Shown here piece by piece: positions 27,003 through 34,935 of a stretch of DNA of 53,742 nt. Source of the stretch: Pseudomonadota bacterium (GTDB lineage Bacteria; Pseudomonadota; Alphaproteobacteria; 16-39-46); the NCBI GenBank assembly GCA_018242545.1, contig JAFEBT010000005.1, positions 1 through 53,742 of the forward strand. Direction: 5' to 3'. A program made the position numbers and the translations under genes. Position 1 is the first letter of the stretch, and each line of letters begins with the position of its first letter. The notes beneath the pieces were generated by a model. That model did not search any database, was not told the DNA's origin, and saw only the letters and a program-made list of their open reading frames with translations.

Positions 27003-28850
27003 ATGGCATTAAGAGCATTACCAGAGAATCTTATTAATCAAATTGCGGCTGGTGAAGTCGTCGAACGACCCGCTTCTGCGTTAAAAGAGCTCGTCGAAAA
27101 TTCTTTAGATGCAGGAGCTACGCGTCTTGATGTTCATATTCGGGGAGGGGGGAAAAATCTTCTCTCCGTTCAAGACAACGGAAGCGGCATGACAGCTCAA
27201 GAACTTCTGCTTGCTGTCGAGCGCCACACAACTTCAAAATTATCAGATGAAGATCTTTGGAACATTCGAACGTTTGGGTTTCGAGGGGAAGCGCTGCCTT
27301 CGATTGGGGCCATAAGTCGTCTTTTCATTTCATCGCGTATTTCAAGTCAAGACATGGGATGGAAGCTGAAAGTGGAAGGCGGGCTTAAATCTGGTGTGGA
27401 GCCTGTGTCCCATTCGCTGGGGACACGTGTTGAAGTTCGAGACCTTTTTTACGCAACGCCGGCACGCTTAAAATTTTTAAAAGCAGATGCGACAGAAACG
27501 AGTCATGCCCTTGAAATCTTAACGCGTATTGCCATGGCCCATCCTCAAGTTTCTTTCTTCATGAAAGAAGATGAGCGGGATCTTTTATCGGTGTCTTGCG
27601 TTTCTGAATCCCTTTTTGCGGAAGAAGATCAATTTTTTCAAAGAATTAGGGACATTATGGGAAAGGAATTTTCTGAAAATGCGTTGCCGCTTTCAATGGA
27701 AAGAAATGGAGTGCGGATTTTTGGCTTAATCAGTCTTCCAACGCTTCATAGAGGAGGCGCGAGCCATCAATATTTATTTGTCAATAAAAGACCTGTTAAA
27801 GATCGAATGATTCAAGCAGCCGTTCGTGATTCCTATCAAGATTTAATTCCCCATGGGCGTTATCCCATGTATGCGCTTTTTTTAGATGTTCCAAATGATC
27901 TTGTGGATGTCAACGTCCATCCTTCAAAAACAGAAGTTCGTTTTCGGGAAGGAGGAATGGTGCGTGGGACACTTACAGGCGCGCTTAAGACGACGCTTGG
28001 AGGAGCCTATCATAAAACATCCTCGACCATTTCACAAGAAACGCTGGCCTCTTTTAAAAAACCTTCTTTTCAAAGAGAGGGATTTTCAAGAGATACCTTC
28101 TATTCAAAACCTTTCTCACAATCATCTTATTCTCAAAATGCCTTTGATCGGCAACTTTTTGAACCAAGCCCAGCCTCCTATCCTTCTTCTTTAGCTGGAA
28201 TGGATGTTCCTATGGGCCGGTCTTTTTTGAAAGAAGAAGAGCCTTTTGAAGCGCAACAAGCGGCTCTCACTTATCCCTTAGGAATGGCTGTTGCTCAATT
28301 TCATGAAACTTATATCGTGGCACAAACCAATGATGGGATCGTTCTTGTCGATCAACATGCAGCACATGAACGTCTTGTTTATGAAAAATTAAAAAAGCTT
28401 TTTTCTGAAGAAAAAATAGAACGTCAAAGTCTTTTGATTCCTGAAGTGGTTGAGTTACAATCTGAAGAAATTTCATGTCTTTTGGAACATCTAAGCGATC
28501 TTGAAGCATTTGGACTTATTCTTGAGCCTTTTGGGGGAAATGCTGTTCTTATTCGAGAAGTTCCAGCGCTTTTAGGAGATTTTGATCTGAAGAGTCTTGT
28601 AAAGGATCTGGTGGATGAACTTAAAGATCTTGAGAGCCATCATACACTTAAAGAGAGATTACATGAAGTTTGTTCTTCCATAGCATGTCATGGAAGCGTA
28701 CGGGCTGGGAAGCGTATGAATTTGCTTGAAATGAATGCTCTTTTACGAGATATGGAAAAAACGCCCTTTTCTGGACAATGTAATCATGGAAGACCAACTT
28801 ATGTGGAATTGAAGCTTAAAGATGTTGAACGGTTGTTTGGACGGTCATAA
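27003..28850 (+). CDS. mutL: DNA mismatch repair protein MutL, endonuclease type
   Basis: MutL couples mismatch recognition by MutS to strand removal. The N-terminal GHKL ATPase is intact: ENSLDAGAT, DNGSG, TTSKL and GFRGEAL. Residues 340-420 are a polar linker. The C-terminal domain has DQHAAHERLVYE from residue 450, which fits the nicking-endonuclease motif DQHA(x)2E(x)4E, plus ACHGSVRAG and CNHGRPT. So this MutL probably nicks DNA itself, as in most bacteria without MutH. Its 615-aa length is normal. Confidence 0.95.
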   Translation: MALRALPENLINQIAAGEVVERPASALKELVENSLDAGATRLDVHIRGGGKNLLSVQDNGSGMTAQELLLAVERHTTSKLSDEDLWNIRTFGFRGEALPSIGAISRLFISSRISSQDMGWKLKVEGGLKSGVEPVSHSLGTRVEVRDLFYATPARLKFLKADATETSHALEILTRIAMAHPQVSFFMKEDERDLLSVSCVSESLFAEEDQFFQRIRDIMGKEFSENALPLSMERNGVRIFGLISLPTLHRGGASHQYLFVNKRPVKDRMIQAAVRDSYQDLIPHGRYPMYALFLDVPNDLVDVNVHPSKTEVRFREGGMVRGTLTGALKTTLGGAYHKTSSTISQETLASFKKPSFQREGFSRDTFYSKPFSQSSYSQNAFDRQLFEPSPASYPSSLAGMDVPMGRSFLKEEEPFEAQQAALTYPLGMAVAQFHETYIVAQTNDGIVLVDQHAAHERLVYEKLKKLFSEEKIERQSLLIPEVVELQSEEISCLLEHLSDLEAFGLILEPFGGNAVLIREVPALLGDFDLKSLVKDLVDELKDLESHHTLKERLHEVCSSIACHGSVRAGKRMNLLEMNALLRDMEKTPFSGQCNHGRPTYVELKLKDVERLFGRS

Positions 28851-28984
28851 AGAATCTTTACTTTTAAAGAAGTTGAAAGTCTTGTAAATTAATAAAAGGA
28901 AGATGCGCCCTTAAGAAAAAAATAGGACAATTTCATACGTTTTAGTGTGTTAAGATTATGTACAAGTTCGAACACATATGAGAT

Positions 28985-29036
28985 AGCAAGGGGGATGAGT
29001 GGAGCCAAAGTGTAGCTCAAACGAATCCCCCTTGCT
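28985..29036. repeat. 12-bp perfect inverted repeat
   Basis: AGCAAGGGGGAT (28985-28996) is complementary to ATCCCCCTTGCT (29025-29036). The 28-base interior contains a small GAGC...GCTC stem. Its G/C content is unusual for this region. It lies just before a transposase remnant, so it may be part of an insertion-sequence end or a terminator for mutL, though no T-run follows. Confidence 0.6.
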
Positions 29037-29043
29037 GATAAGA

Positions 29044-29095
29044 AAAAAGACCTTCAGGATATGTTAGTTCAACAACAATCCTAGGAGGTCTTTTT
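29044..29095 (+). promoter_or_regulatory. Hairpin sequestering the ribosome site of the transposase remnant
   Basis: AAAAAGACCT plus AGGAT (29044-29060) pairs with ATCCT plus AGGTCTTTTT (29078-29095). The strong ribosome site AGGAGG (29083-29088) is inside the right arm, and the ATG follows at 29096. Transcripts entering from outside would hide the site, as known for several IS elements. The arm ending in TTTTT can also act as a terminator. Confidence 0.55.
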
Positions 29096-29521
29096 ATGCA
29101 AATTAAGTATCTACACAAGAATGTTTATAAATTATCTAACTATGCTTTGTCTCAGGAAAAATGCGAAGCTCATCGAAAAAAATATGAAGAGCCTGTTAAG
29201 AAATGGGAAAAACTTAAAAAACAAGGATGCAATGATCAGATTGCATCTGAGTTCTCCGGAATCTCTCGAGCAACTTATTTTCGTTATAAAGCAATTCTCT
29301 CAAAGTTAATGAAAGGCGTTCTTCCTCCATCAAAACGTCCTAAAATGCTTCGAAAGCCTCAATGGGGTGAATCTGAAATGCAGCTTGTTCTAAAATTACG
29401 CCGCGAAAATCCCACTTATGGAAAAGCAAAGATCTCTGTCATTCTTAAAAGAGATCATACTCTTATTTCAAAAGATCATAAGAATTTGGTCAGGGATGCT
29501 GAGAGAGCATTGACCTTTTAA
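29096..29521 (+). pseudogene. Truncated transposase, N-terminal helix-turn-helix part
   Basis: This 141-aa product has a helix-turn-helix (QIASEFSGISRATYFRYK, about residues 49-66) and then the block RENPTYGKAKISVILKRDH typical of IS481/integrase-like transposases just before the DDE catalytic domain. That domain is absent: the frame ends after an unrelated tail of about 20 residues. So it is a 5' fragment of a transposase. The ribosome site and hairpin upstream are intact. It could act only as a DNA-binding remnant. Confidence 0.7.
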
Positions 29522-29635
29522 AGAAAGGCATGGTACCCTAAAAAAATAAAAGAGCTTTAAAAAAAATAAGAACTATTTTAAGGTTTCTGAGTCATCATCT
29601 ATCATTGGAAAATAATACAAAAAGGAGATTTGAGC

Positions 29636-29884
29636 ATGATTCAAAACATAAAAACATACGTCTTTGTTTTTGGAATGGTACTTTCTGTTATAACTTTAGG
29701 TAGTGGAAATGTCTTTGGGGCCCAAACTGATTCCATACATTCAGAACTTGAAGCCGTTGAAACAGAATTAAAAGACCTTGAAGCTGATCTTGAAAATGAT
29801 GAAGAAGATGAAACCGCTTTTGGAGAAACTCTTCCAAATACATATTCTCTTGATGCAGGCGATGTTGTGGATGAAGGTGTTTAA
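29636..29884 (+). CDS. Small acidic exported protein, unknown
   Basis: This 82-aa protein has a signal peptide (residues 1-28, ending NVFGA) and an acidic mature part with the heptad-like run SELEAVETELKDLEADLEND, probably a short coiled coil. I use ATG 29636, which has AAGGAG about 8 nt upstream, instead of the TTG six bases earlier. Family unknown. It lies next to the giant secreted proteins and convergent with them, so a linked role is conceivable only by position. Confidence 0.6.
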   Translation: MIQNIKTYVFVFGMVLSVITLGSGNVFGAQTDSIHSELEAVETELKDLEADLENDEEDETAFGETLPNTYSLDAGDVVDEGV

Positions 29885-29901
29885 ATTTTAAGGTAATGTG
29901 A

Positions 29902-30090
29902 GGCGCTCGAAAATTCTTATGTATAAAGAAGTGAAGAGAGCGCCGATTTTAAAGAAAATGGAGCTTCGAGGGATCAGAAGCTATCTTTCATCGGCTTTGA
30001 GCTGAAGCTCTTGAAAGAATCTTCTTCTTTTAAGAGAAAGGATGTTAAGTTGAACAAAATTTAGGAAGAGAAATTTCTCTTCCTTTTTTT
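29902..30090 (+). ncRNA. Structured intergenic region, candidate small RNA or processed 3' UTR
   Basis: Three stems occur in under 190 bases. GGCGCTC (29902-29908) pairs with GAGCGCC (29938-29944) with an inner TTCTT/AAGAA stem. GAGCTTC (29961-29967) pairs with GAAGCTC (30004-30010). A perfect terminator ends the block. No reading frame is present. It could be the 3' UTR of the small acidic protein gene or a separate RNA; the strand is judged from the terminator. Confidence 0.4.
30063..30090 (+). terminator. Rho-independent terminator
   Basis: AGGAAGAGAAA and TTTCTCTTCCT (30063-30084) form a perfect 22-base palindrome followed by seven T (30084-30090). On the minus strand the same stem lies 5 nt beyond the giant gene's stop but is followed only by AAATTTTG, so it is weaker in that direction. 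Confidence 0.8.
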
Positions 30091-30094
30091 AAAT

Positions 30095-33000
30095 TTAACG
30101 AGGGGCAAAGAATCTAAATTGAATTCTTCCCCCTGTTTCTTTTTCAAGCATTTTTTGCATAGATGCATGGCTTTTTTCGCTTCTTGTATAATTACCGACA
30201 TTAAGACGAACAAGGTTTGGGCTTTTCATAAAAGGAACAAGCTCTTCATAGGCTTGACGACTTGGAATGTCCCAGCTTGCTTTTATTTTATTAATAACAG
30301 GCCCACTTGCACCTCCACTGGTTCCTCCTGCAAGGCCGCCACCGGTACTTCCGATTACAATAGGAATAACGGCTAACCCTCCCGTATAAATTGCAGCAGC
30401 TGCTCCTAAACCTGCTCCGAGAGTTGTCCCCACGATAGAACGTACAAGTTTATGATTATTACGATTAGGCAGATCGATGGAAAGTTCCCTTAGAGTGGAG
30501 GATGTTGCAAGAATGGATGCTAATGTATGAAAAGTATTCTGACCAAAAACATCCTCAATGTGCAAACTTTGGAGAGGGAGTGTTGCAAGTTCTTTGAAAA
30601 ATGGGATAAGCAATTTTGAGCTTACGTCAGTAAAGCATCTGCTGAAAGTTAAAGATTTATTAAACTGGGCACTTTTAAGGTCCCCTAAAATAAGAGACCT
30701 TGTGGGTGCGTTCATAAAGACATCCTGAAAGATAATGTGTTGAAGGTGCATGTAGTTAATAATGGATGGAAAAAAGAAAATATTTTCGTTCGAAAACATT
30801 TTTGTGTTTTCAGGGGCTGCAGCTGGGTTGATGAAGAGTCTATAGGGATGTTCAGCGGGGGATGTGGGGAATTCAAAGGGGGAAGGCATTATTGGCTCTG
30901 TGTCATTAGATCGTTGTATTTTAACCCATTCAATCCGTTTCCCATCTTTGTCAGTGAAACTAATTTTTGTGAGAGAGCTTAATGTATGGAAAAGAGACAA
31001 TAAGCTTTCCTTAAATTTTTCATATGGATGCTCGTGCGAACTAAAAAGAACTTCAAAATTGTTATCAGAAAAGTCAATATCCTCAAGATACTCTAAAGAA
31101 GACCCCCTCAAACTTTGACACGTATGAACAAAGGACTGAGGTGTTTGAAAGCATCTTGTTGTAAAACCAAGATGTTGGACACCCTTAAATTTATCGCGTA
31201 AGGACCGGCAGACCCCTTCCATATCTCTTGCCGAAATCATTCGAAATTCAACGGAACGAGGAGAAGGAATATGATTGTTTATGTAAAGAACACGGAAAAT
31301 ATGATGAAGTGAATCTTGGACATCAGCCATTCCTATAAGCCCTCCTGTGAAATTACGTCGCACAACCTCAAAAGGAATATTTCCTATTTTGCGTTCACCA
31401 TCAGGTCCTAAAACAGCATAATGAATAATCCCTCTATAAGCTTTGAGATATAAATTTTTTGGGCTTAAAGCCAAAATTTCAAAATCTGTGTCTTCGTGCA
31501 CAAAATTGAATTGATATTCTGGATTAACAGCATGAGGATCAAGAGCCAAGGAAAGATTAAGAGGATTGAGAATGATATGTTCATCCACAAGTCCTGTAAG
31601 GTCAAGAAAAACGCGTTCATAGACAGATCTTAGAGGAGAAGAGATCTCTGTTTCCAAAAAAAGGACAGAAGGTCCAAAAGCTTTCATTTTTTTTATAAAA
31701 TCATTATAGGATGGACGAGCCTTAACGGATTCTTCTGAAGAAAATGGAAACTTTAAAGAGAAATGCCGAAGATTTGAGCGGCCTCTTAAGACTTCATCTG
31801 CAATGTCATAGGGGAATGTTCTAAATTCTGGTAAATATAAAGCTTCAAGGGAAAAAGGCAGAGCACGGAAAGAAGAAGCGTTGCTTTCAGAATAAAAATC
31901 ATTCGCAGAAAGGTCTAATTTTGTAAGAGGTAGATTTCGGAATTCTGGAAAAAGAAGAGCCGTATTTAAAGGATTGGAAGATTGAAAACATTTTCTTAAA
32001 ACGAGGGTCTTTAACTGAGGGGTGCTAGATCCCAAGTTAAGATAGGAAAAATTTCCATCCTTTGGAAAAAGAGGAGTGCCTGAAAGATCTAGAGCCTGAA
32101 GAGAAGTCATGGGAACAAAATCAAAAAATTCAGGGGGAAGGCCTTGTTCAAAGCAATTTATAACACTCAAACTTTCTAAATGAGCAAGTTCTGGCGTAAG
32201 AGTTGCGAGTAACCCTATAAATTCAAGGGGAGCCATTGGAGACTCAGAAGCCTCAACTCCCTCTCTAAAAGGCATGTTCTGAGCTTTGAACTTTCTAATC
32301 GAAGAAAGACTCTTATGACCAATCAATCTTCTTAAAAAGGGAAGATTATTGCAATTAACTTCGAAATCTTCGCCATAGAAAGACCTTGTAAAAAGATTCC
32401 TTCCTTTTTTTATAATTTGAAGAGAAACGCCCATTATATCTGAATATGTAAGATGCGTAAGCGCGGGATGCTTTCCTATAAAGGCCTCTAACAATGAATT
32501 AAAATGAAGAGAAGGGTCTTGATGATCAATCATACTTTCTGGAAAAAAGCTTTGCGTTAAATCAAGATGGGTCATATTTTTTTGGCCCAGCACTTCAAGA
32601 AGTCTTTGCAAAAACCCAGCATTAAAGGTGCATCCCATGAACGATAGGGAGGAAAGGGAATCAGAAGATTTTAGAAGGACCAATAAAGAATCTTCCGCTT
32701 TTGATGAGAGAGACATATTATTCAGAATGACGGAAGAAATAGGAAAGGGTACTTCTTTAAAATTCTCAAGCCTTTCCATTTCTCTTATCTGGTATGAAAC
32801 ATCTGATGCTGGGATGCTTTCTAAGGAAAATGTTCCAAAACAGAGAGTATGATTATATCTAACGTGAAAAATTTTGTGAGAAACGGCTTTTGCTTCTGTT
32901 ATAAAAGGTGTCCAGGTATATATTCCCTCTGTTTCTTCTTTTTCAATATAATATCCTTGAGGAGGAATGCTACCTTGAAAATGAGGACGGTGCTGTGGGA

Positions 33001-34699
33001 AGGTAAGAGGGGAATGCAGAAGTGTTTTTTGAGAGCACAATTCAAGACAGGATCTTAAAAAATCGTCAAAATACTTTTGTGCATTTTTCTCTTGGAATCC
33101 CCACTGTTCTTTCCATTGAGCGTTTATCGAAAATTCTCGCTGTTCTGCTTTTTGAACCTCTCCTTCAACATGAGACCCAGGGCTATCGGGCATAAATTGA
33201 GAAAATAAACGTTGAGAAGCGTGTGATTGTAAAATAAAGCGTGAAACATGCTGTTCCACGTGTTCAAGAAGCTTTTTTTTCTGGGGGCCTTCTTCGAGAA
33301 GGGCGGCAGATTGCTTCAAAGAACTTATTGTTCGATGGAAAGTTTCTTCCTTTTGATGAGAAGAGGCATCCTCGGGATGGATAGAATGAGAAAAATAAAG
33401 AAGACCTGGGGATGTATTCTTTCTGGTATTAAAAGAATGAGAAAAAAGAGGCTGCGCTGGAAAAGTAGTATGATCTGGAAGAGGGTGATGAGGATGCGCG
33501 GAAGCAGCCGCTGCTGCTTCAGCAAGAAGAGGTTCTTCAGTCTTATTGTCAATGAGTGTCCAGTCCTCTTCCTCTTCTGCAAGGTCATCCTTGGTAAAGG
33601 AAAGCGTTGAAGAAGCTTCAATTTTGACCAACTGTTCTTTAAAAGGAGGAGCAAGAAGTGTCAAAACAAAGACGTCAATTTGTTGAGTATGAGAATTAAA
33701 AGCATACACATATCTTAAAGGATTGAAAAGCATGTGATGTGTGGATCTTTTTCTTGAAGTAATCTTAAGAAGTTCAGGAAGGAATGTTTTAAAGTGACTT
33801 TCGGGTGATGTAATTTTAAAATTAAAAGGAAGTTTGTCTTTAGGAATATTCTCGGTTATGAGAGTTCCTGCAGGGCCTTGAAAGGTAAGTACGAGAGCGT
33901 TTTTTTCAGGTTTTAGATAGAGTGTATTTGGGTCATAATCATCATCCTCTTCTTCAGGCATATTTAAAGAGACGTTATATCCAACATGGGGATTTATTCT
34001 GCCGACCAGGTCAATTTCAAGAGGTTCATGAGATCCTGGAATAGAAAGGATTGTTCGGAAAGAGAATCTGTTTTGAGAAAAGCGTGCTAAATCTTCATAA
34101 GAGCTAAGGGAAGGTGCGTGACCTCTTAAAAAAACTCCTTTTTGAAGAGCGTGAACAGTCTGGACACAAGGGGTGAGGGTTGATTTTACCTTTAATAAAA
34201 ATGGATCATGACGGAAGAAAGAATTTTCTCTTTCTTCAAGATGAAATCCGGAATTTCTTTGAAGAGAGGCATATTGTTCGCGTGAGATCTTATGGGTCCG
34301 AGAGTTTAAAAAATCAAGACCTCTAAAGTTACTTAAAATTGAATCCTCAAAGATTAAATCTGTTGGTCTTTCAGGATGCTTCCACAAAACATTTCCATCA
34401 TTATCTGTTTCTTGTGTAAAAGAAATACCATTTTGCCGGATGCTCTCAAGAGAATACAAAATGCTGTTGGGAATGGGCGGGGGGTTATGAGGTCCGCTTA
34501 AAGGTTCTGAAATAAATATATAATCATCAGTATAAAGGTTCTCACCGGTTTGGGTATTAAGCTTGTTTTTAACCTCTTGGCGTAAAGTTTTTTCATGGGA
34601 AAGATTTCGTTGATCTTCATCATCTGGAAGCATCATGGATAATACGGGATGACAAACCAAGTAAAAAAGGCTCAAAATAATAACTTTTTTAAAATGCAT
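30095..34699 (-). CDS. Giant exported LRR protein (1534 aa)
   Basis: The start has a Sec signal (residues 1-21, ending VLS) and AGGGAA 8 nt upstream. Residues 227-296 and 1046-1118 are related: both have P-NLYLK, a GP-G turn and NIP, then NF, so a beta-rich module occurs twice. Residues 608-660 and 1131-1180 form a second repeated pair (KIFHVRY/HIFRVLY). LRR-like segments fill about 655-1000 (LQALDLSGTPL, LTKLDLSANDF) and 1165-1420. A Gly/Ala hydrophobic segment (about 1422-1467) precedes a last LRR-like strand and RSEKSHASMQKML. Residues 365-500 are polar with HHP and acidic runs. The C-terminal 130 residues are homologous to the neighbouring 1263-aa protein. I infer an exported host-interaction protein. 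No enzyme motif is seen. Confidence 0.8.
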   Translation of the reverse strand: MHFKKVIILSLFYLVCHPVLSMMLPDDEDQRNLSHEKTLRQEVKNKLNTQTGENLYTDDYIFISEPLSGPHNPPPIPNSILYSLESIRQNGISFTQETDNDGNVLWKHPERPTDLIFEDSILSNFRGLDFLNSRTHKISREQYASLQRNSGFHLEERENSFFRHDPFLLKVKSTLTPCVQTVHALQKGVFLRGHAPSLSSYEDLARFSQNRFSFRTILSIPGSHEPLEIDLVGRINPHVGYNVSLNMPEEEDDDYDPNTLYLKPEKNALVLTFQGPAGTLITENIPKDKLPFNFKITSPESHFKTFLPELLKITSRKRSTHHMLFNPLRYVYAFNSHTQQIDVFVLTLLAPPFKEQLVKIEASSTLSFTKDDLAEEEEDWTLIDNKTEEPLLAEAAAAASAHPHHPLPDHTTFPAQPLFSHSFNTRKNTSPGLLYFSHSIHPEDASSHQKEETFHRTISSLKQSAALLEEGPQKKKLLEHVEQHVSRFILQSHASQRLFSQFMPDSPGSHVEGEVQKAEQREFSINAQWKEQWGFQEKNAQKYFDDFLRSCLELCSQKTLLHSPLTFPQHRPHFQGSIPPQGYYIEKEETEGIYTWTPFITEAKAVSHKIFHVRYNHTLCFGTFSLESIPASDVSYQIREMERLENFKEVPFPISSVILNNMSLSSKAEDSLLVLLKSSDSLSSLSFMGCTFNAGFLQRLLEVLGQKNMTHLDLTQSFFPESMIDHQDPSLHFNSLLEAFIGKHPALTHLTYSDIMGVSLQIIKKGRNLFTRSFYGEDFEVNCNNLPFLRRLIGHKSLSSIRKFKAQNMPFREGVEASESPMAPLEFIGLLATLTPELAHLESLSVINCFEQGLPPEFFDFVPMTSLQALDLSGTPLFPKDGNFSYLNLGSSTPQLKTLVLRKCFQSSNPLNTALLFPEFRNLPLTKLDLSANDFYSESNASSFRALPFSLEALYLPEFRTFPYDIADEVLRGRSNLRHFSLKFPFSSEESVKARPSYNDFIKKMKAFGPSVLFLETEISSPLRSVYERVFLDLTGLVDEHIILNPLNLSLALDPHAVNPEYQFNFVHEDTDFEILALSPKNLYLKAYRGIIHYAVLGPDGERKIGNIPFEVVRRNFTGGLIGMADVQDSLHHIFRVLYINNHIPSPRSVEFRMISARDMEGVCRSLRDKFKGVQHLGFTTRCFQTPQSFVHTCQSLRGSSLEYLEDIDFSDNNFEVLFSSHEHPYEKFKESLLSLFHTLSSLTKISFTDKDGKRIEWVKIQRSNDTEPIMPSPFEFPTSPAEHPYRLFINPAAAPENTKMFSNENIFFFPSIINYMHLQHIIFQDVFMNAPTRSLILGDLKSAQFNKSLTFSRCFTDVSSKLLIPFFKELATLPLQSLHIEDVFGQNTFHTLASILATSSTLRELSIDLPNRNNHKLVRSIVGTTLGAGLGAAAAIYTGGLAVIPIVIGSTGGGLAGGTSGGASGPVINKIKASWDIPSRQAYEELVPFMKSPNLVRLNVGNYTRSEKSHASMQKMLEKETGGRIQFRFFAPR

Positions 34700-34864
34700 C
34701 TTTGAACATTCCCTTAATTTTTTTTATTTTTACAATGATATTTTTATTTTTAGAAGAGCGATTGAAGTCAACATTCTACCCACAAAAAGAGAGAAAAGAA
34801 AGATAGATTTGGGTTAAAATAATAGTCTCTTTTCATGAAATTTCTTCCCAAAAAGCTTTTTAGA

Positions 34865-34889
34865 ATAAGATTAAATTCTCGGATCTTAT
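34865..34889. other. Small hairpin between the two giant genes
   Basis: ATAAGAT (34865-34871) pairs with ATCTTAT (34883-34889). There is no T-run on the minus strand. It lies 47 nt beyond the stop-proximal end of the 1263-aa gene and 166 nt before the next start; termination is uncertain. Confidence 0.35.
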
Positions 34890-34935
34890 AACAACATCGA
34901 AAACATTTATGGCCATATGAGGGTTACACAAGCGT

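Noticed and set aside
28930-28985. tRNA-like T-loop (AGTTCGAAC)
   Set aside because: No acceptor or anticodon stems can be built around it; no tRNA was found anywhere in the window.
33325-33654. Overlapping 109-120-codon frames opposite or within the giant gene
   Set aside because: Shadow frames of a long real gene; composition is Leu/Lys-biased by codon shift.
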